A stretch of 64,000 nucleotides of DNA from assembly GCF_017948455.1 (NCBI RefSeq), contig NZ_JAFFSU010000001.1:62001-126000 (forward strand), read 5' to 3'. The translations under genes were made by a program, and so were the position numbers. Position 1 is the first letter of the stretch. Every line of letters starts with the position of its first letter. The notes under the pieces were generated by a model. It saw only the letters and a program-made list of their open reading frames with translations. It did not search any database and was not told the DNA's origin. This stretch comes from Streptomyces sp. GESEQ-4 (GTDB lineage Bacteria; Actinomycetota; Actinomycetes; Streptomycetales; Streptomycetaceae). Below, one piece after another: positions 17,011 through 25,547 of this stretch.

Positions 17011-18014
17011 GCGTCGTCCTCCTTCGTCAGGCGCTGCGCCAGCAGGGTCAGCCCCAGCGTCAGCAGGAACAGGGCCACGCTGACGGCCGAGCCGTAACCG
17101 GCGTTGCCGGTGATCGGGTCCAGGCCGACGTCCCGGATGTAGAAGGGCAGGGTGCGGTCGGCGCCGCCGGGGCCGCCGGTGGAGCTGCCGAGCATGTAGA
17201 TCTCGGTGAACACCCGCAGGGAGCCGATGCCGGTGAGCGTGCCGACGAGCATCATGGCGTTCCGGACGCCCGGCATGGTGATGTGCCAGAAGCGGCGGAT
17301 CGCGCCCGCGCCGTCCATGGCCGCCGCCTCGTGCAGTTCCTTGGGCACGTTCCCGAGGGCGGCCAGGTAGAAGACCATGTACCAGCCGAGCCCCTTCCAC
17401 AGCGTCAGGCCCATCGCGGACAGCAGGATCAGCCACGGGTCGGACAGGAACGGGATGGCGTCCCTGATCAGATGGGCCTTCTCCAGCCAGGTGTTGACCA
17501 GCCCGTCGTCGGCCAGCAGCCACTGCCAGCTCAGGCCCACGACCACGCTGGAGGCGAGGACGGGGGTGTAGAAGGCGGAGCGGAAGAAGCCGATGCCCGG
17601 CAGGTTCTTCTCCACCAGGACGGCCAGCATCAGCGGCAGCAGCACCATCAGCGGTACGACGATCAGCGCGTACAGGACGCTGTTGCGGGTCGCCAGCCAG
17701 AAGTCGGAGTCGTCCAGCATGCGCGTGTAGTTGTCCAGCCCGACGAAGCCGGAGGCGCCGCCGAGTGGCTTGGCGTCGGTGAACGACAGCAGCAGGGTGT
17801 TGAGGAACGGGAACACCCCGAAGATCACCGCGCAGCCGATCGCGGGAGCGGTCCACAGCCAGGGCAGCCACCAACGGCGGTACATCGCTGCCCCGTTGGC
17901 GTCGGCAGCCGGTCCCGGCAACAGTGCGCGGAGTCGGGAGGGTTTCGTGCCCGGTGCGGAGTCCGTGCGCTCCGCACCGGGCACGGGCACCGGCTTCGTG
18001 ATCTGAGCGGTCAC
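17007..18014 (-). CDS. Sugar ABC transporter permease, MalF type
   Basis: A 335-residue permease. A cytoplasmic N-terminal tail of about 45 residues is followed by six helices and the EAA loop (ELHEAAAMDGAGAIRRF). GTG 18014 starts 2 bases after the lipoprotein stop. Together with the MalG-type partner it makes the membrane part of an oligosaccharide importer. A longer in-frame reading into the lipoprotein gene is a shadow. Confidence 0.92.
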   Translation of the reverse strand: MTAQITKPVPVPGAERTDSAPGTKPSRLRALLPGPAADANGAAMYRRWWLPWLWTAPAIGCAVIFGVFPFLNTLLLSFTDAKPLGGASGFVGLDNYTRMLDDSDFWLATRNSVLYALIVVPLMVLLPLMLAVLVEKNLPGIGFFRSAFYTPVLASSVVVGLSWQWLLADDGLVNTWLEKAHLIRDAIPFLSDPWLILLSAMGLTLWKGLGWYMVFYLAALGNVPKELHEAAAMDGAGAIRRFWHITMPGVRNAMMLVGTLTGIGSLRVFTEIYMLGSSTGGPGGADRTLPFYIRDVGLDPITGNAGYGSAVSVALFLLTLGLTLLAQRLTKEDDA

Positions 18015-18016
18015 CG

Positions 18017-19390
18017 TCAGCCTGCCTGCTTCAGCAGCTGGTTGGCCTTGTCCTGGGCGTCCTTGACGGCGTCCGCCGGGCTCTTCTTGCCCTGCATGGC
18101 CAGCTGCACCTGGGACACGATGGCGTTCTGCACGGCCGGGGAGAGGTTGGTCTGGTTGGTGTCGGCCGTCTTGAGCTGGTCGGCGACGAGCTTGCGGGCC
18201 TGGGAGAACGGGTCGTCGCCGGTGACGTTCTGGAAGAACGGATCGTTCAGCGAGGCCGTGGTGGTCGGGAAGATCACCACGCTCGGGTCCTTGCACCAGG
18301 CCGTCTGGTTCTCGGCGTTGGTCAGGAACTTCGCGAACGCCAGCGCCGTGGGCGCGTTCTTGCTGGTCGCGGCGACCGAGATGTACTGCGGGGCACCGGC
18401 GGAGGCGCGGCCGAGCGCGTCGTAGGGCTGCTGGCCGACGGCCGTCTTGGCGTACACCGACGGGCTGTTGTCCTTCACGAACCGCACGAAGCTCGGGTTC
18501 GTCGAACCGTAGGCGACCTTGCCCTGGCTGTAGAGCGTGGACGGGTCGTTGCTGGAGGAGAGCGAGTCCTTGGGCATCGCGCCCGCCTTGTAGAGCTTCG
18601 CCATCCACTCGACCCACTGGACGGTGCGTGGGTCGTCGGCCAGGACGGCGGACTTGCCGTCGGCGGAGAGGATCTTGATGCCCATCTGGTCGAAGTCGGC
18701 CGGGATGCGCCAGATCGGGTTGGCCATGGTCGCGTAGAACTTGCCGTCGGCCGCCTTGGCGACCTTCTCGTAGTCGGCGAACAGTCCGAACATCGTCGTC
18801 GGCGGCTTCGCCGGGTCGATGCCGGCCTTCTTCAGCAGGTCGGTGTTGTACGTCAGGAGGACACCGCCGGTGTACCAGGGCAGCGTGGTGTGGACCGCCT
18901 TGCCGTTGGCGTCCTGGAAGGTGCCGGACTTCCAGAACGACGGGACGAAGGGCTTCGAGGCGTCGGGGTCCTTGGTGCCGACGTCGAGCAGGTAGCCGGC
19001 CTTGGTGAGGGCCGTCGCCGTCGGCGCGTTGACGTTGATGACGTCCGCCAGCGTGCAGGCCTGGGCGTCGGCGACCGTGCGGCCGGTGAACGTGTTGTCG
19101 CCGGGGTCGTCGATCCACTTGACCTTGGTGCCGGGGTTGGCCTTCTCGAACGCCTTGATGACGCCGTTGAAGAAGTCCCCGAAGTCCTTCTTCAGGTTGG
19201 TGGTCTGGAAGGTGATGTCACCGTCGATCTCGCCGGAGAGCTTTCCCGACCCGACGTTTCCCTTGTCGACCTTGCAGCCGCCCGCCGTGGCGTCCCCTCC
19301 GTCGGAGCCGCCCGACAGGCCGCAGCCGGCGGCGGTCAGCATCAGGGCGACAAGCCCCGCAACGGATCCGGTCAGTCTTGTAGCGCGCAT
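18017..19390 (-). CDS. Extracellular sugar-binding lipoprotein
   Basis: A 457-residue CUT1-type substrate-binding protein. A basic N-terminus, a hydrophobic stretch and the lipobox LTAAGC (Cys23) mark a lipoprotein. The mature part has the SBP_bac_1 look (AFEKANPGTKVKWIDD, then ALAFAKFLTNAENQ). First gene of the importer operon, with the predicted RpiR operator 28-42 bases upstream. The ligand is probably an oligosaccharide of the mannose/GlcNAc class, judged only by the neighbouring enzymes. ATG 19390 follows a GGAGG-like sequence (GCAGGAGGCAGCA). Confidence 0.92.
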   Translation of the reverse strand: MRATRLTGSVAGLVALMLTAAGCGLSGGSDGGDATAGGCKVDKGNVGSGKLSGEIDGDITFQTTNLKKDFGDFFNGVIKAFEKANPGTKVKWIDDPGDNTFTGRTVADAQACTLADVINVNAPTATALTKAGYLLDVGTKDPDASKPFVPSFWKSGTFQDANGKAVHTTLPWYTGGVLLTYNTDLLKKAGIDPAKPPTTMFGLFADYEKVAKAADGKFYATMANPIWRIPADFDQMGIKILSADGKSAVLADDPRTVQWVEWMAKLYKAGAMPKDSLSSSNDPSTLYSQGKVAYGSTNPSFVRFVKDNSPSVYAKTAVGQQPYDALGRASAGAPQYISVAATSKNAPTALAFAKFLTNAENQTAWCKDPSVVIFPTTTASLNDPFFQNVTGDDPFSQARKLVADQLKTADTNQTNLSPAVQNAIVSQVQLAMQGKKSPADAVKDAQDKANQLLKQAG

Positions 19391-19417
19391 TGCTGCCTCC
19401 TGCGACCAGCCAGCTGC

Positions 19418-19432
19418 TGGTTCAATTAACCA
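19418..19432. promoter_or_regulatory. Predicted RpiR-family operator, ABC transporter
   Basis: TGGTTCAATTAACCA has perfect 5-base inverted arms (TGGTT/AACCA). It lies 28 bases upstream of the sugar-binding lipoprotein start. Related 15-mers precede the mannosidase (24434-24448, 12/15) and the SIS gene (25519-25533, 13/15). Confidence 0.65.
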
Positions 19433-19529
19433 ACTTCGACTCCGATTGATGAAAATGTGGACCACAATTCATCGGAGGTCAATGGGTTGCCATGTTGCTT
19501 TTAGGTTCCGCCGGTGATCAGTCGGGCGG

Positions 19530-20159
19530 TCAGTGCCGGTGCTCGTGGTCCGGATGGGAGGGGTCGCCGGGGTGTTCATGGCCGACGGCGTACTCCACGT
19601 CGGCGCGGGCGCGGTCGAACCAGTCGAAGAAGGCGCGGTGCGCTGCCGCGCGGCGCAACTCGCTCGCGATGCCGTCGCGGGCCTGCGTGTACGGCACGAA
19701 GTCCTGCGGTGCGGTCACGCCGAACGGGTCGATGCCGCGCCGTAGTGCCGCCGGGGTGAGGAAGCGGTCCCGGTTGCGGTGGTAGTAGTCCTGTACGTCG
19801 GTCTCCGGGACGTGTTGCTTGTCCTCCAGGTCGGCGAGGAGGGTGCGTGCGGCGGGGGAGTGGGCGAGGGTTGCCGCGACGATGCTGCCCAGGTCGGCTA
19901 CGTCGGGTTCGGCCACGGTGAGTGTCTGCGACGGCGACAGCTGGTCCGGGGGCGTCAAACCCCGTTCCCTGCATGCCTGTTGGGCCAGTTCATCGGCGAC
20001 GACCACTTGTGTTGCCCAGCGGCGTCTTTGTCGTTCGTGTGCGGGTTCGTTGTGGCTGGTCGCGCAGTTCCCCGCGCCCCTACGGGGCGCTTTCAAGAAG
20101 GCGTTCACACGGTCCCTCGGGATCGGCTCGCCGTGTATCAGCGCCGCGTGTTCCGTCAT
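19530..20159 (-). CDS. PpiC/SurA-like protein of unknown function with repeat insertion
   Basis: A 209-residue protein whose ATG overlaps the mannosidase stop (ATGA), so it is made with that enzyme. The C-terminal half resembles the helical chaperone part of SurA/PpiC foldases (VQDYYHRNRDRF), and it ends in a His-rich tail (DPSHPDHEHRH). No signal peptide or active-site motif is seen, and the function is unknown. Oddity: about residues 23-39 (APRRGAGNCATSHNEP) are encoded by a copy of a common intergenic repeat (20049-20091) that keeps the frame open. That segment looks inserted and unrelated to the fold. Confidence 0.7.
   Translation of the reverse strand: MTEHAALIHGEPIPRDRVNAFLKAPRRGAGNCATSHNEPAHERQRRRWATQVVVADELAQQACRERGLTPPDQLSPSQTLTVAEPDVADLGSIVAATLAHSPAARTLLADLEDKQHVPETDVQDYYHRNRDRFLTPAALRRGIDPFGVTAPQDFVPYTQARDGIASELRRAAAHRAFFDWFDRARADVEYAVGHEHPGDPSHPDHEHRH
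20049..20091 (-). repeat. Intergenic-type Streptomyces repeat, inside a gene
   Basis: Read on the minus strand, AGCGCCCC-GTA-GGGGCGC forms a short hairpin, followed by GGGGAACTGCGCGACC and AGCCACAAC. It matches 26314-26355 at about 40 of 43 bases, and looser similarity runs about 15 bases further. Here it lies in frame within the gene at 19530. Confidence 0.8.
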
Positions 20160-23100
20160 GGGCTCACCTCCAGCTCCACGGCCTTCGTGTAGGCGACGCA
20201 GCCGTGCCAGGCGAGCTTGGCCATCAGCCAGTACGAGCCCGGCGGGACCGATTCGCCGTCCACCTCGATCACGCACTCCAGGTGTTCCCCGGCGGCCACT
20301 GTGAAGCCCTGGCAGGCGGGGGTGACTCCGGGCCAGGTTCCCCAGGAGGACACGGCCCACAGGGTTCCGTTGATGGGGCCGCGGGTGGTGTTGTGCACGG
20401 TGACCGGGACTCGGACGCGCTCACCGCGGGGTACGGCGACGCGCTCAACGGCCAGCTCTGGCAGGAGAGTTGGTCCTGGCGGGGTGCCTGGCACGTCGAG
20501 GGCCACGACATCCTCGTACACCTGCCCTCCGTACTGCAGCCGGGCCGCGAGCCAGTGCCGGCCCGGCTCGGGGTCGAGGGGCGGGGTCACCGTGATCTCG
20601 GTGAGGGTGAAGCCGCCGGGGCCCAGGGCGTAGGGGAGTTCGGCGGGTGTGGTGGACCAGCCGGGTGGTGCGTGCAGGGTCACGGTGCCCCATGTCGGGG
20701 CGTCGGTGAGTTCGGAGCCGATGCGGACGGTGGCCGTGACCGGGCCGGTGGCGGTGAGGGCGGTGGGGGAGAGGAAGACCGAGACCGGCATGTTGCCGCG
20801 GGGGGCGGGGCCGGAGTTGTGGAGCCAGTAGCGGGTGTGGATCGGCTGGGCGGGTTCGTGGGCGGCGACGGTGGGACCGTCGGACGTGCGGGCGGCGGTG
20901 GCCCTGGCCAGGACCGTGGCGACCTCGAAGCCGGTCAGGCCCAGATCGAGACCGCCGTCGGCATTCGGTGCCAGGGGTTCGCCCGGCGTCTCGAGTACGT
21001 CCGCCCGCGTGCCCTCCGCCCAGTCCCGGGGCCCCTGCACGCGCGCGTGCACCGGCCGTCCGTTGACCTCGTGCATCCGTACGACGACTCCGCGGGCCGG
21101 GTCCGCGGATGCCGCGCTGCCGCGGGCCAGTGGGGAGCCGAGTGGCTTGAGGGCGTCGAGCAGTACCTCGCCCGCGGGTTCGAGGGAGAGCAGGGTCGCC
21201 GTCCTCGGTATGCCGGGTTCGTCGGAGGACCGCCGGATCCGGGCGGTGAGCGGGTGGTTGAACTCATGACCGGCCCGGGGCAGTCCCAGCTCCCGCCAGT
21301 CGCCCTCGCCCGCGACGACGGCGTACTCGAACGTGTGGGACCAGCGCTGGAGTTGGAACCCCGAGCCGTCGGGGGTGGTGCGCCGCGGCGGGTCGATCCA
21401 GATGCCGGAGGGCCAGCCGGTGCAGGAGCGCATCAGGGACATGTAGAGGTCGCCGGAGGCGGTGACCACACAGCCGGGCGTGCCCCGGTTGAGGACGGCG
21501 AAGCCGTGCCCGTCCCAGGCGTCGCCCGGCGGCAGCGCCTCGCCGCCACCCGCCGCCGTGGCGTGGACGACGGCGTCGTCCAAGTCGGCGATCAGCGCGT
21601 CGACCGCCTTGGCGTCGTCCTCGGGGCGGGCGCCCGCCACCACGAGCAGCGGCAGCCGTTCGAGGTCGCGGAGGTCCGCTCCCGGCACCCACTCCTCGCG
21701 CAGCCCGGCACGCGGCGCCACCCACACGGCCGCCATCCCGCGGTCGGCCAGCTGTCGCCGTAGTTCGCGTCCGGCGGCGGGATCCCAGCCGAGGGCCTCG
21801 GCGACCAGGGAGTTGCGGTCGGGGCCGCCGACGGCGATCCGGATGTCGGGCAGGTTGGAGTCCACCTCCAGGTCCCCGTACCGGGGCCCGCCGGCGATCG
21901 TCGAGGTCGCGGTGACTCCCGCGCGTACCAGGGCCGCCGCGAGGAGGGTGCCGAGTTCCCCGGCCTCGTCCCAGTCCGCGTAGACGAGTTCGGCGACCCC
22001 GATCGAGCGGTGCCCGAGGAACCTGCCCGTGTCGTCGCTCAGCGCCACGCGGGCCGTGGACCCCAGGGCGAACCAGGTGTTCGCCGGGTTGTCCAGTGTC
22101 CACGGGAACCGCTCGCTGTCCACCTCCACGAACCCGAACCCACGCCCGATCACGGCATCCGCCACCTCGTGCACCGGCAGCCCGCCCTGCACGTTCGACG
22201 GCCAGCGGACCCGGATGAGCCGGTCGGCGCCGTCGTACCCGTCGATGGTGGTGGACACGTCCAGCCGGTCGACGCCCCGCCACAGACACAGCCGCTGCGT
22301 GTACCGGAAGAGACCGAGGTCGGCGCTGACGGTGATCCGCGATCCGGCGGCGGACTCCTCGACAAGGATGTCCGCGGGTACGTCCCCGCTGCGGGCGGCG
22401 GTGGTGCCGGTCGGGGTGAGATGCCAGGGGCCTTCACCGAAGCGGGGGTGCCTCGGGTACTCCTCCTGGACGACGAGTTCGTTGCCGATGTCGCCGGGGC
22501 GCAGCAACTCCCGCCCGCCCTCGGTCAGTACGCGCAGGCCGCTGACGGCGCCGCCGCGCTCGGGGGCGACCGTCACCTCGTAGAACTCGTTGCGGATGGT
22601 GGTGCCCTCGCCGCTCGTCCACTCGGGCACCGTGCCCTCGGCGAGGGGGAGTGCCTTGAGGCCCATGCCGGGCAACTCCGGTACGACGACGTGCAGTTGA
22701 CCCTCCTCGCGCACGGCGGGCAGGGGATGGCCGGTGTCGTCCAGCGGGACCTGTCCGGGGTCCGCGACCGTCAGGACGTCCCGCCGCTCCCAGGTCGCCG
22801 GGTTGAAGACGACCAGGTCCGCCGCCCCCTCGGCGGGCGTCACGGCGTCGGCGAGCGACTGCGTCGCGTCGGCGTGCACCGTCTCGGCGAGGTCGCACAA
22901 CTCCCGCCAGCCGGTGAGCAGATCGATGTAGACCTGGTCCGACTCGGAGCCGGTGATGGCGTCGTGATGGGCGCCGTAGATCAGCTGCCGCCACGCCTTG
23001 TCGAGGGCCGCGTCCGGATAGGGGTGCCCGGTGACGAGCGAGGCGAGTGTCGCCCAGGCCTCCGCGTCGGCGAGGAGTGTCTCGCCGTACCGCTGGGCCT

Positions 23101-24385
23101 GCTTGGTGTCGATGTAGGAGACGTCCTTGCCGGTGTAGACGGGGTTCATGTCCCTGGTCTGCGGTGAGGCCTTCCGTCCCTCGGCTTCCAGCTCGTCCCG
23201 TACGGCGGCGAAGAAGTCGCGGGGCACGGCGCTGATGAAGCGCGGCCAGACGTAACGGGCGTTCCAGTCCCGGTGGATGTCCATGACCCAGCGGCACGGC
23301 GGGGCGTAGTCGCCGCCGACCGGGAGCAGGACGTTGCGGGTGAGCGCGACCTTCTTGAGCCCCTGGAAGAGCTTGTGCGCGGCTGCTTCCGCCTCCGGCA
23401 GCGTGGGCGCGTTGTCGATCGCCCAGCCGGCGCCGTAGTGGTTGACCATGTACGCCGTGAGCAGTCCGCGCCCGGACGGGGCGATCCAGTTGAACTCCGC
23501 CGGGAACTGCATCCGCCCGGGGTCCCGGGGCTCCTCGCCGAACACGGAGAGGGTCGGTCCCCACTGATGGAACGGCCCGCGCGCCCACGAACTGGAGGAG
23601 ATCCCTGCGTCCGCCATCAGCCCCGGGAACTGCGGATCGTGCCCGAAGGCGTCGAGTTGCCATGCCGTCTCGGGCGAGGCGCCGAGGATCCCGCGCTGGA
23701 AGCCGTCGCCGTAGACGGCGTTGCGGATGGTGGCTTCGGCGCCGGTGAGATTGGTGTTGGGCTCGTTGTAGGTGCCGCCCATGATCTCGATGCGCCCGGT
23801 GCGCAGCAACTGCCGTAGAAACGCGCGCTCTTCGGGGAAGGCGTCCCAGTAGGGCTTGAGGTAGTCGACCTCGGCGAGCACGAAGGTGTACGCCGGATCG
23901 CGCCGCGCCAGATCGCAGTGGGCCCGCACGAGGCTCATCCCGGACTGGCCGCGCGAGTCGAAGGTGCGGGCCGGAAGACCGGTCGTCGCCGGGTCGTCGG
24001 CCACGTCCCAGGTCTCCGTGTAGGCGCCCTGGGTGTTCCACCAGACGGGGTCGTAGTGGAAGTGGCTGACCATGAACATGGTCCAGCCGGGCTCCGCCAC
24101 CGTGAACTCGGCGGTGAGCCGCGCCACTTGGTCCTCGTCGGAGGCGGTGACCGTGATCTCGCGGCGGTCGCCGGGCGCGAGGCCGTCGACGGACACGGGT
24201 ATCTCGACACGTACGGTGCCGTCCTCCCCGACGGCGGCGAGCGCCACCCCGCTCACCTCCGCACCCGCCACGGCGAGGCGGACCGGCCTGCCCGGGACGT
24301 GCTCGATCCCGGCGATCACGACCTGGTGCGGCTGCTCGGCGGTACCGACGAACAGGTCGGTGGACTCGACAGAGAGGACGCGCAT
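20156..24385 (-). CDS. GH38 alpha-mannosidase
   Basis: A very large (1409-residue) family 38 retaining alpha-mannosidase. About 95 residues of beta-sandwich precede the catalytic barrel. The metal-binding motif is His110-x-Asp112 (SHFHYDPVWW) and the nucleophile is Asp245 in WQLDAFGHD. C-terminal beta domains (about 590-1409) include NEW3-like segments near the end. No signal peptide: it should trim mannose from imported glycans in the cytoplasm. ATG 24385 is chosen because the upstream frame extension (20 residues) runs toward the operator. First gene of a two-gene transcript with the SurA-like gene. An operator-like 15-mer lies at 24434-24448. Confidence 0.92.
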   Translation of the reverse strand: MRVLSVESTDLFVGTAEQPHQVVIAGIEHVPGRPVRLAVAGAEVSGVALAAVGEDGTVRVEIPVSVDGLAPGDRREITVTASDEDQVARLTAEFTVAEPGWTMFMVSHFHYDPVWWNTQGAYTETWDVADDPATTGLPARTFDSRGQSGMSLVRAHCDLARRDPAYTFVLAEVDYLKPYWDAFPEERAFLRQLLRTGRIEIMGGTYNEPNTNLTGAEATIRNAVYGDGFQRGILGASPETAWQLDAFGHDPQFPGLMADAGISSSSWARGPFHQWGPTLSVFGEEPRDPGRMQFPAEFNWIAPSGRGLLTAYMVNHYGAGWAIDNAPTLPEAEAAAHKLFQGLKKVALTRNVLLPVGGDYAPPCRWVMDIHRDWNARYVWPRFISAVPRDFFAAVRDELEAEGRKASPQTRDMNPVYTGKDVSYIDTKQAQRYGETLLADAEAWATLASLVTGHPYPDAALDKAWRQLIYGAHHDAITGSESDQVYIDLLTGWRELCDLAETVHADATQSLADAVTPAEGAADLVVFNPATWERRDVLTVADPGQVPLDDTGHPLPAVREEGQLHVVVPELPGMGLKALPLAEGTVPEWTSGEGTTIRNEFYEVTVAPERGGAVSGLRVLTEGGRELLRPGDIGNELVVQEEYPRHPRFGEGPWHLTPTGTTAARSGDVPADILVEESAAGSRITVSADLGLFRYTQRLCLWRGVDRLDVSTTIDGYDGADRLIRVRWPSNVQGGLPVHEVADAVIGRGFGFVEVDSERFPWTLDNPANTWFALGSTARVALSDDTGRFLGHRSIGVAELVYADWDEAGELGTLLAAALVRAGVTATSTIAGGPRYGDLEVDSNLPDIRIAVGGPDRNSLVAEALGWDPAAGRELRRQLADRGMAAVWVAPRAGLREEWVPGADLRDLERLPLLVVAGARPEDDAKAVDALIADLDDAVVHATAAGGGEALPPGDAWDGHGFAVLNRGTPGCVVTASGDLYMSLMRSCTGWPSGIWIDPPRRTTPDGSGFQLQRWSHTFEYAVVAGEGDWRELGLPRAGHEFNHPLTARIRRSSDEPGIPRTATLLSLEPAGEVLLDALKPLGSPLARGSAASADPARGVVVRMHEVNGRPVHARVQGPRDWAEGTRADVLETPGEPLAPNADGGLDLGLTGFEVATVLARATAARTSDGPTVAAHEPAQPIHTRYWLHNSGPAPRGNMPVSVFLSPTALTATGPVTATVRIGSELTDAPTWGTVTLHAPPGWSTTPAELPYALGPGGFTLTEITVTPPLDPEPGRHWLAARLQYGGQVYEDVVALDVPGTPPGPTLLPELAVERVAVPRGERVRVPVTVHNTTRGPINGTLWAVSSWGTWPGVTPACQGFTVAAGEHLECVIEVDGESVPPGSYWLMAKLAWHGCVAYTKAVELEVSP

Positions 24386-24433
24386 GGGGCTCCTACGAGT
24401 GCTCGGCGGAGCCCCATCCTGGCACCGAGGGGA

Positions 24434-24448
24434 TGATTCAAACAACCA
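24434..24448. promoter_or_regulatory. Predicted RpiR-family operator, mannosidase
   Basis: TGATTCAAACAACCA matches the 19418 site at 12 of 15 bases. It lies 49 bases upstream of the mannosidase ATG and just after the RpiR gene's stop. A second half-site, TGGTTCA, follows at 24466-24472. Confidence 0.55.
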
Positions 24449-24504
24449 TCTGTAGGTTTCCTCGGTGGTTCATCCATGCACGGCGGTCGCGCCGGGCGCT
24501 CGGC

Positions 24505-25389
24505 TCAGCGGGTGCGCCGGGACTTCACCGCATGCCGCGGAGTGATGTGGTCGGTCAGCGCCAGGGACGCGCTGGCCCGCTGGTAGGAGAGCTGGGCTAC
24601 GCGGACGTACAGGCAGTCGATGAGGAGCAGGGAGGAGTGCCGACTGCCGATGCTCTCGGCGCGGAAGCTGGTCTCCGAGGAGGAGATGATGAGCCGGATG
24701 TCTGCGGCCTTGGCGAGCGGGGAACGGGGGTCGGACGTGATCGCCACGGTGGTGGCACCGCGCTCCTTGGCCATCTCGAACGGCTCGATGGTCTCCCGGG
24801 TCGCTCCGGAGTGCGAGATGCCGATGGCGACGTCTGCCGGGGTGAGCAGGGCGGCGGAAGTGGCCGCGCCATGCACCTCGGTCCAACCTCGCACCGCGCA
24901 GCCGATGCGGAACAGCCGGGTCTCGGTCTCCTGTGCCAGGGCCCCGCTTCCGCCGACTCCGTACACGTCGATGCGGCGCGCACGGGCCGTGGCCTGGGCC
25001 GCGCGCTCGACGGCGTCGAGATCCATCCGGTCGATGGTCTGCTGGACCGCGCGCAGATCCGCGGTGCCGACGACCTGCACGACCCGTTCCAGGCTGTCGT
25101 CGGGGGCGATGTCGGGGCCGATCTCGGCGGTGCCCCAGTCCGAGACCTCGCCGCGGCCGCGCTCCTGGGCCAGTTCGATCAGCAGATGCTGGTATGAGTC
25201 GAGCCCGATGGCCCGGCAGAACCGGGTCACCGTCGCCTGGGAGGTACCGGTCCGGCGGCCCAGTTCGGCGGCCGAGCAGTGGGTGACGGCGGCCGGATCC
25301 TCCAGGATCAGCTCGCCGACCTTCCGCAGTGAGCCGGCCAGCCGGGGCAGCTCGGTGCGGATCAGTGTGGTGACGTCCGTGGCAGGCAT
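24505..25389 (-). CDS. RpiR/MurR family transcriptional regulator
   Basis: A 294-residue regulator. The N-terminal HTH_6 domain (about 1-77, with GTSQATVTRFCRAIG as the recognition region) is followed by a SIS sugar-phosphate-binding domain (about 115-260, YGVGGSGALAQ and GISHSGATRETI). Such proteins sense phosphosugars. It is divergent from the SIS gene at 25548 and directly upstream of the mannosidase, so it is the natural regulator of the surrounding glycan genes. ATG 25389 replaces an upstream in-frame start that adds 25 unrelated residues. Confidence 0.9.
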   Translation of the reverse strand: MPATDVTTLIRTELPRLAGSLRKVGELILEDPAAVTHCSAAELGRRTGTSQATVTRFCRAIGLDSYQHLLIELAQERGRGEVSDWGTAEIGPDIAPDDSLERVVQVVGTADLRAVQQTIDRMDLDAVERAAQATARARRIDVYGVGGSGALAQETETRLFRIGCAVRGWTEVHGAATSAALLTPADVAIGISHSGATRETIEPFEMAKERGATTVAITSDPRSPLAKAADIRLIISSSETSFRAESIGSRHSSLLLIDCLYVRVAQLSYQRASASLALTDHITPRHAVKSRRTR

Positions 25390-25518
25390 ACGACGAAGGT
25401 AACAGCCACCGTTCAGGTCACCGATTGAATTCCAGGACCCAACGGCAAGGGTGCGCTTCCTCATTGCTCGCGACCCACGGCGTGTGATTTATTGATTCAT
25501 CTGCGCTGTTGTGTGAGG

Positions 25519-25533
25519 TGGTTCAATCCACCA
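25519..25533. promoter_or_regulatory. Predicted RpiR-family operator, SIS gene
   Basis: TGGTTCAATCCACCA lies 15 bases before the GTG of the SIS gene. It matches the 19418 site at 13 of 15 bases and also sits within a GGTGG/CCACC inverted repeat (25517-25532). A start near here would be controlled directly. Confidence 0.65.
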
Positions 25534-25547
25534 GTGGGGAGTATCCC

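Noticed and set aside
24464..24480. A fourth full RpiR operator (TGGTTCATCCATGCA)
   Set aside because: Only the left half matches the 15-mer; listed as a half-site instead.
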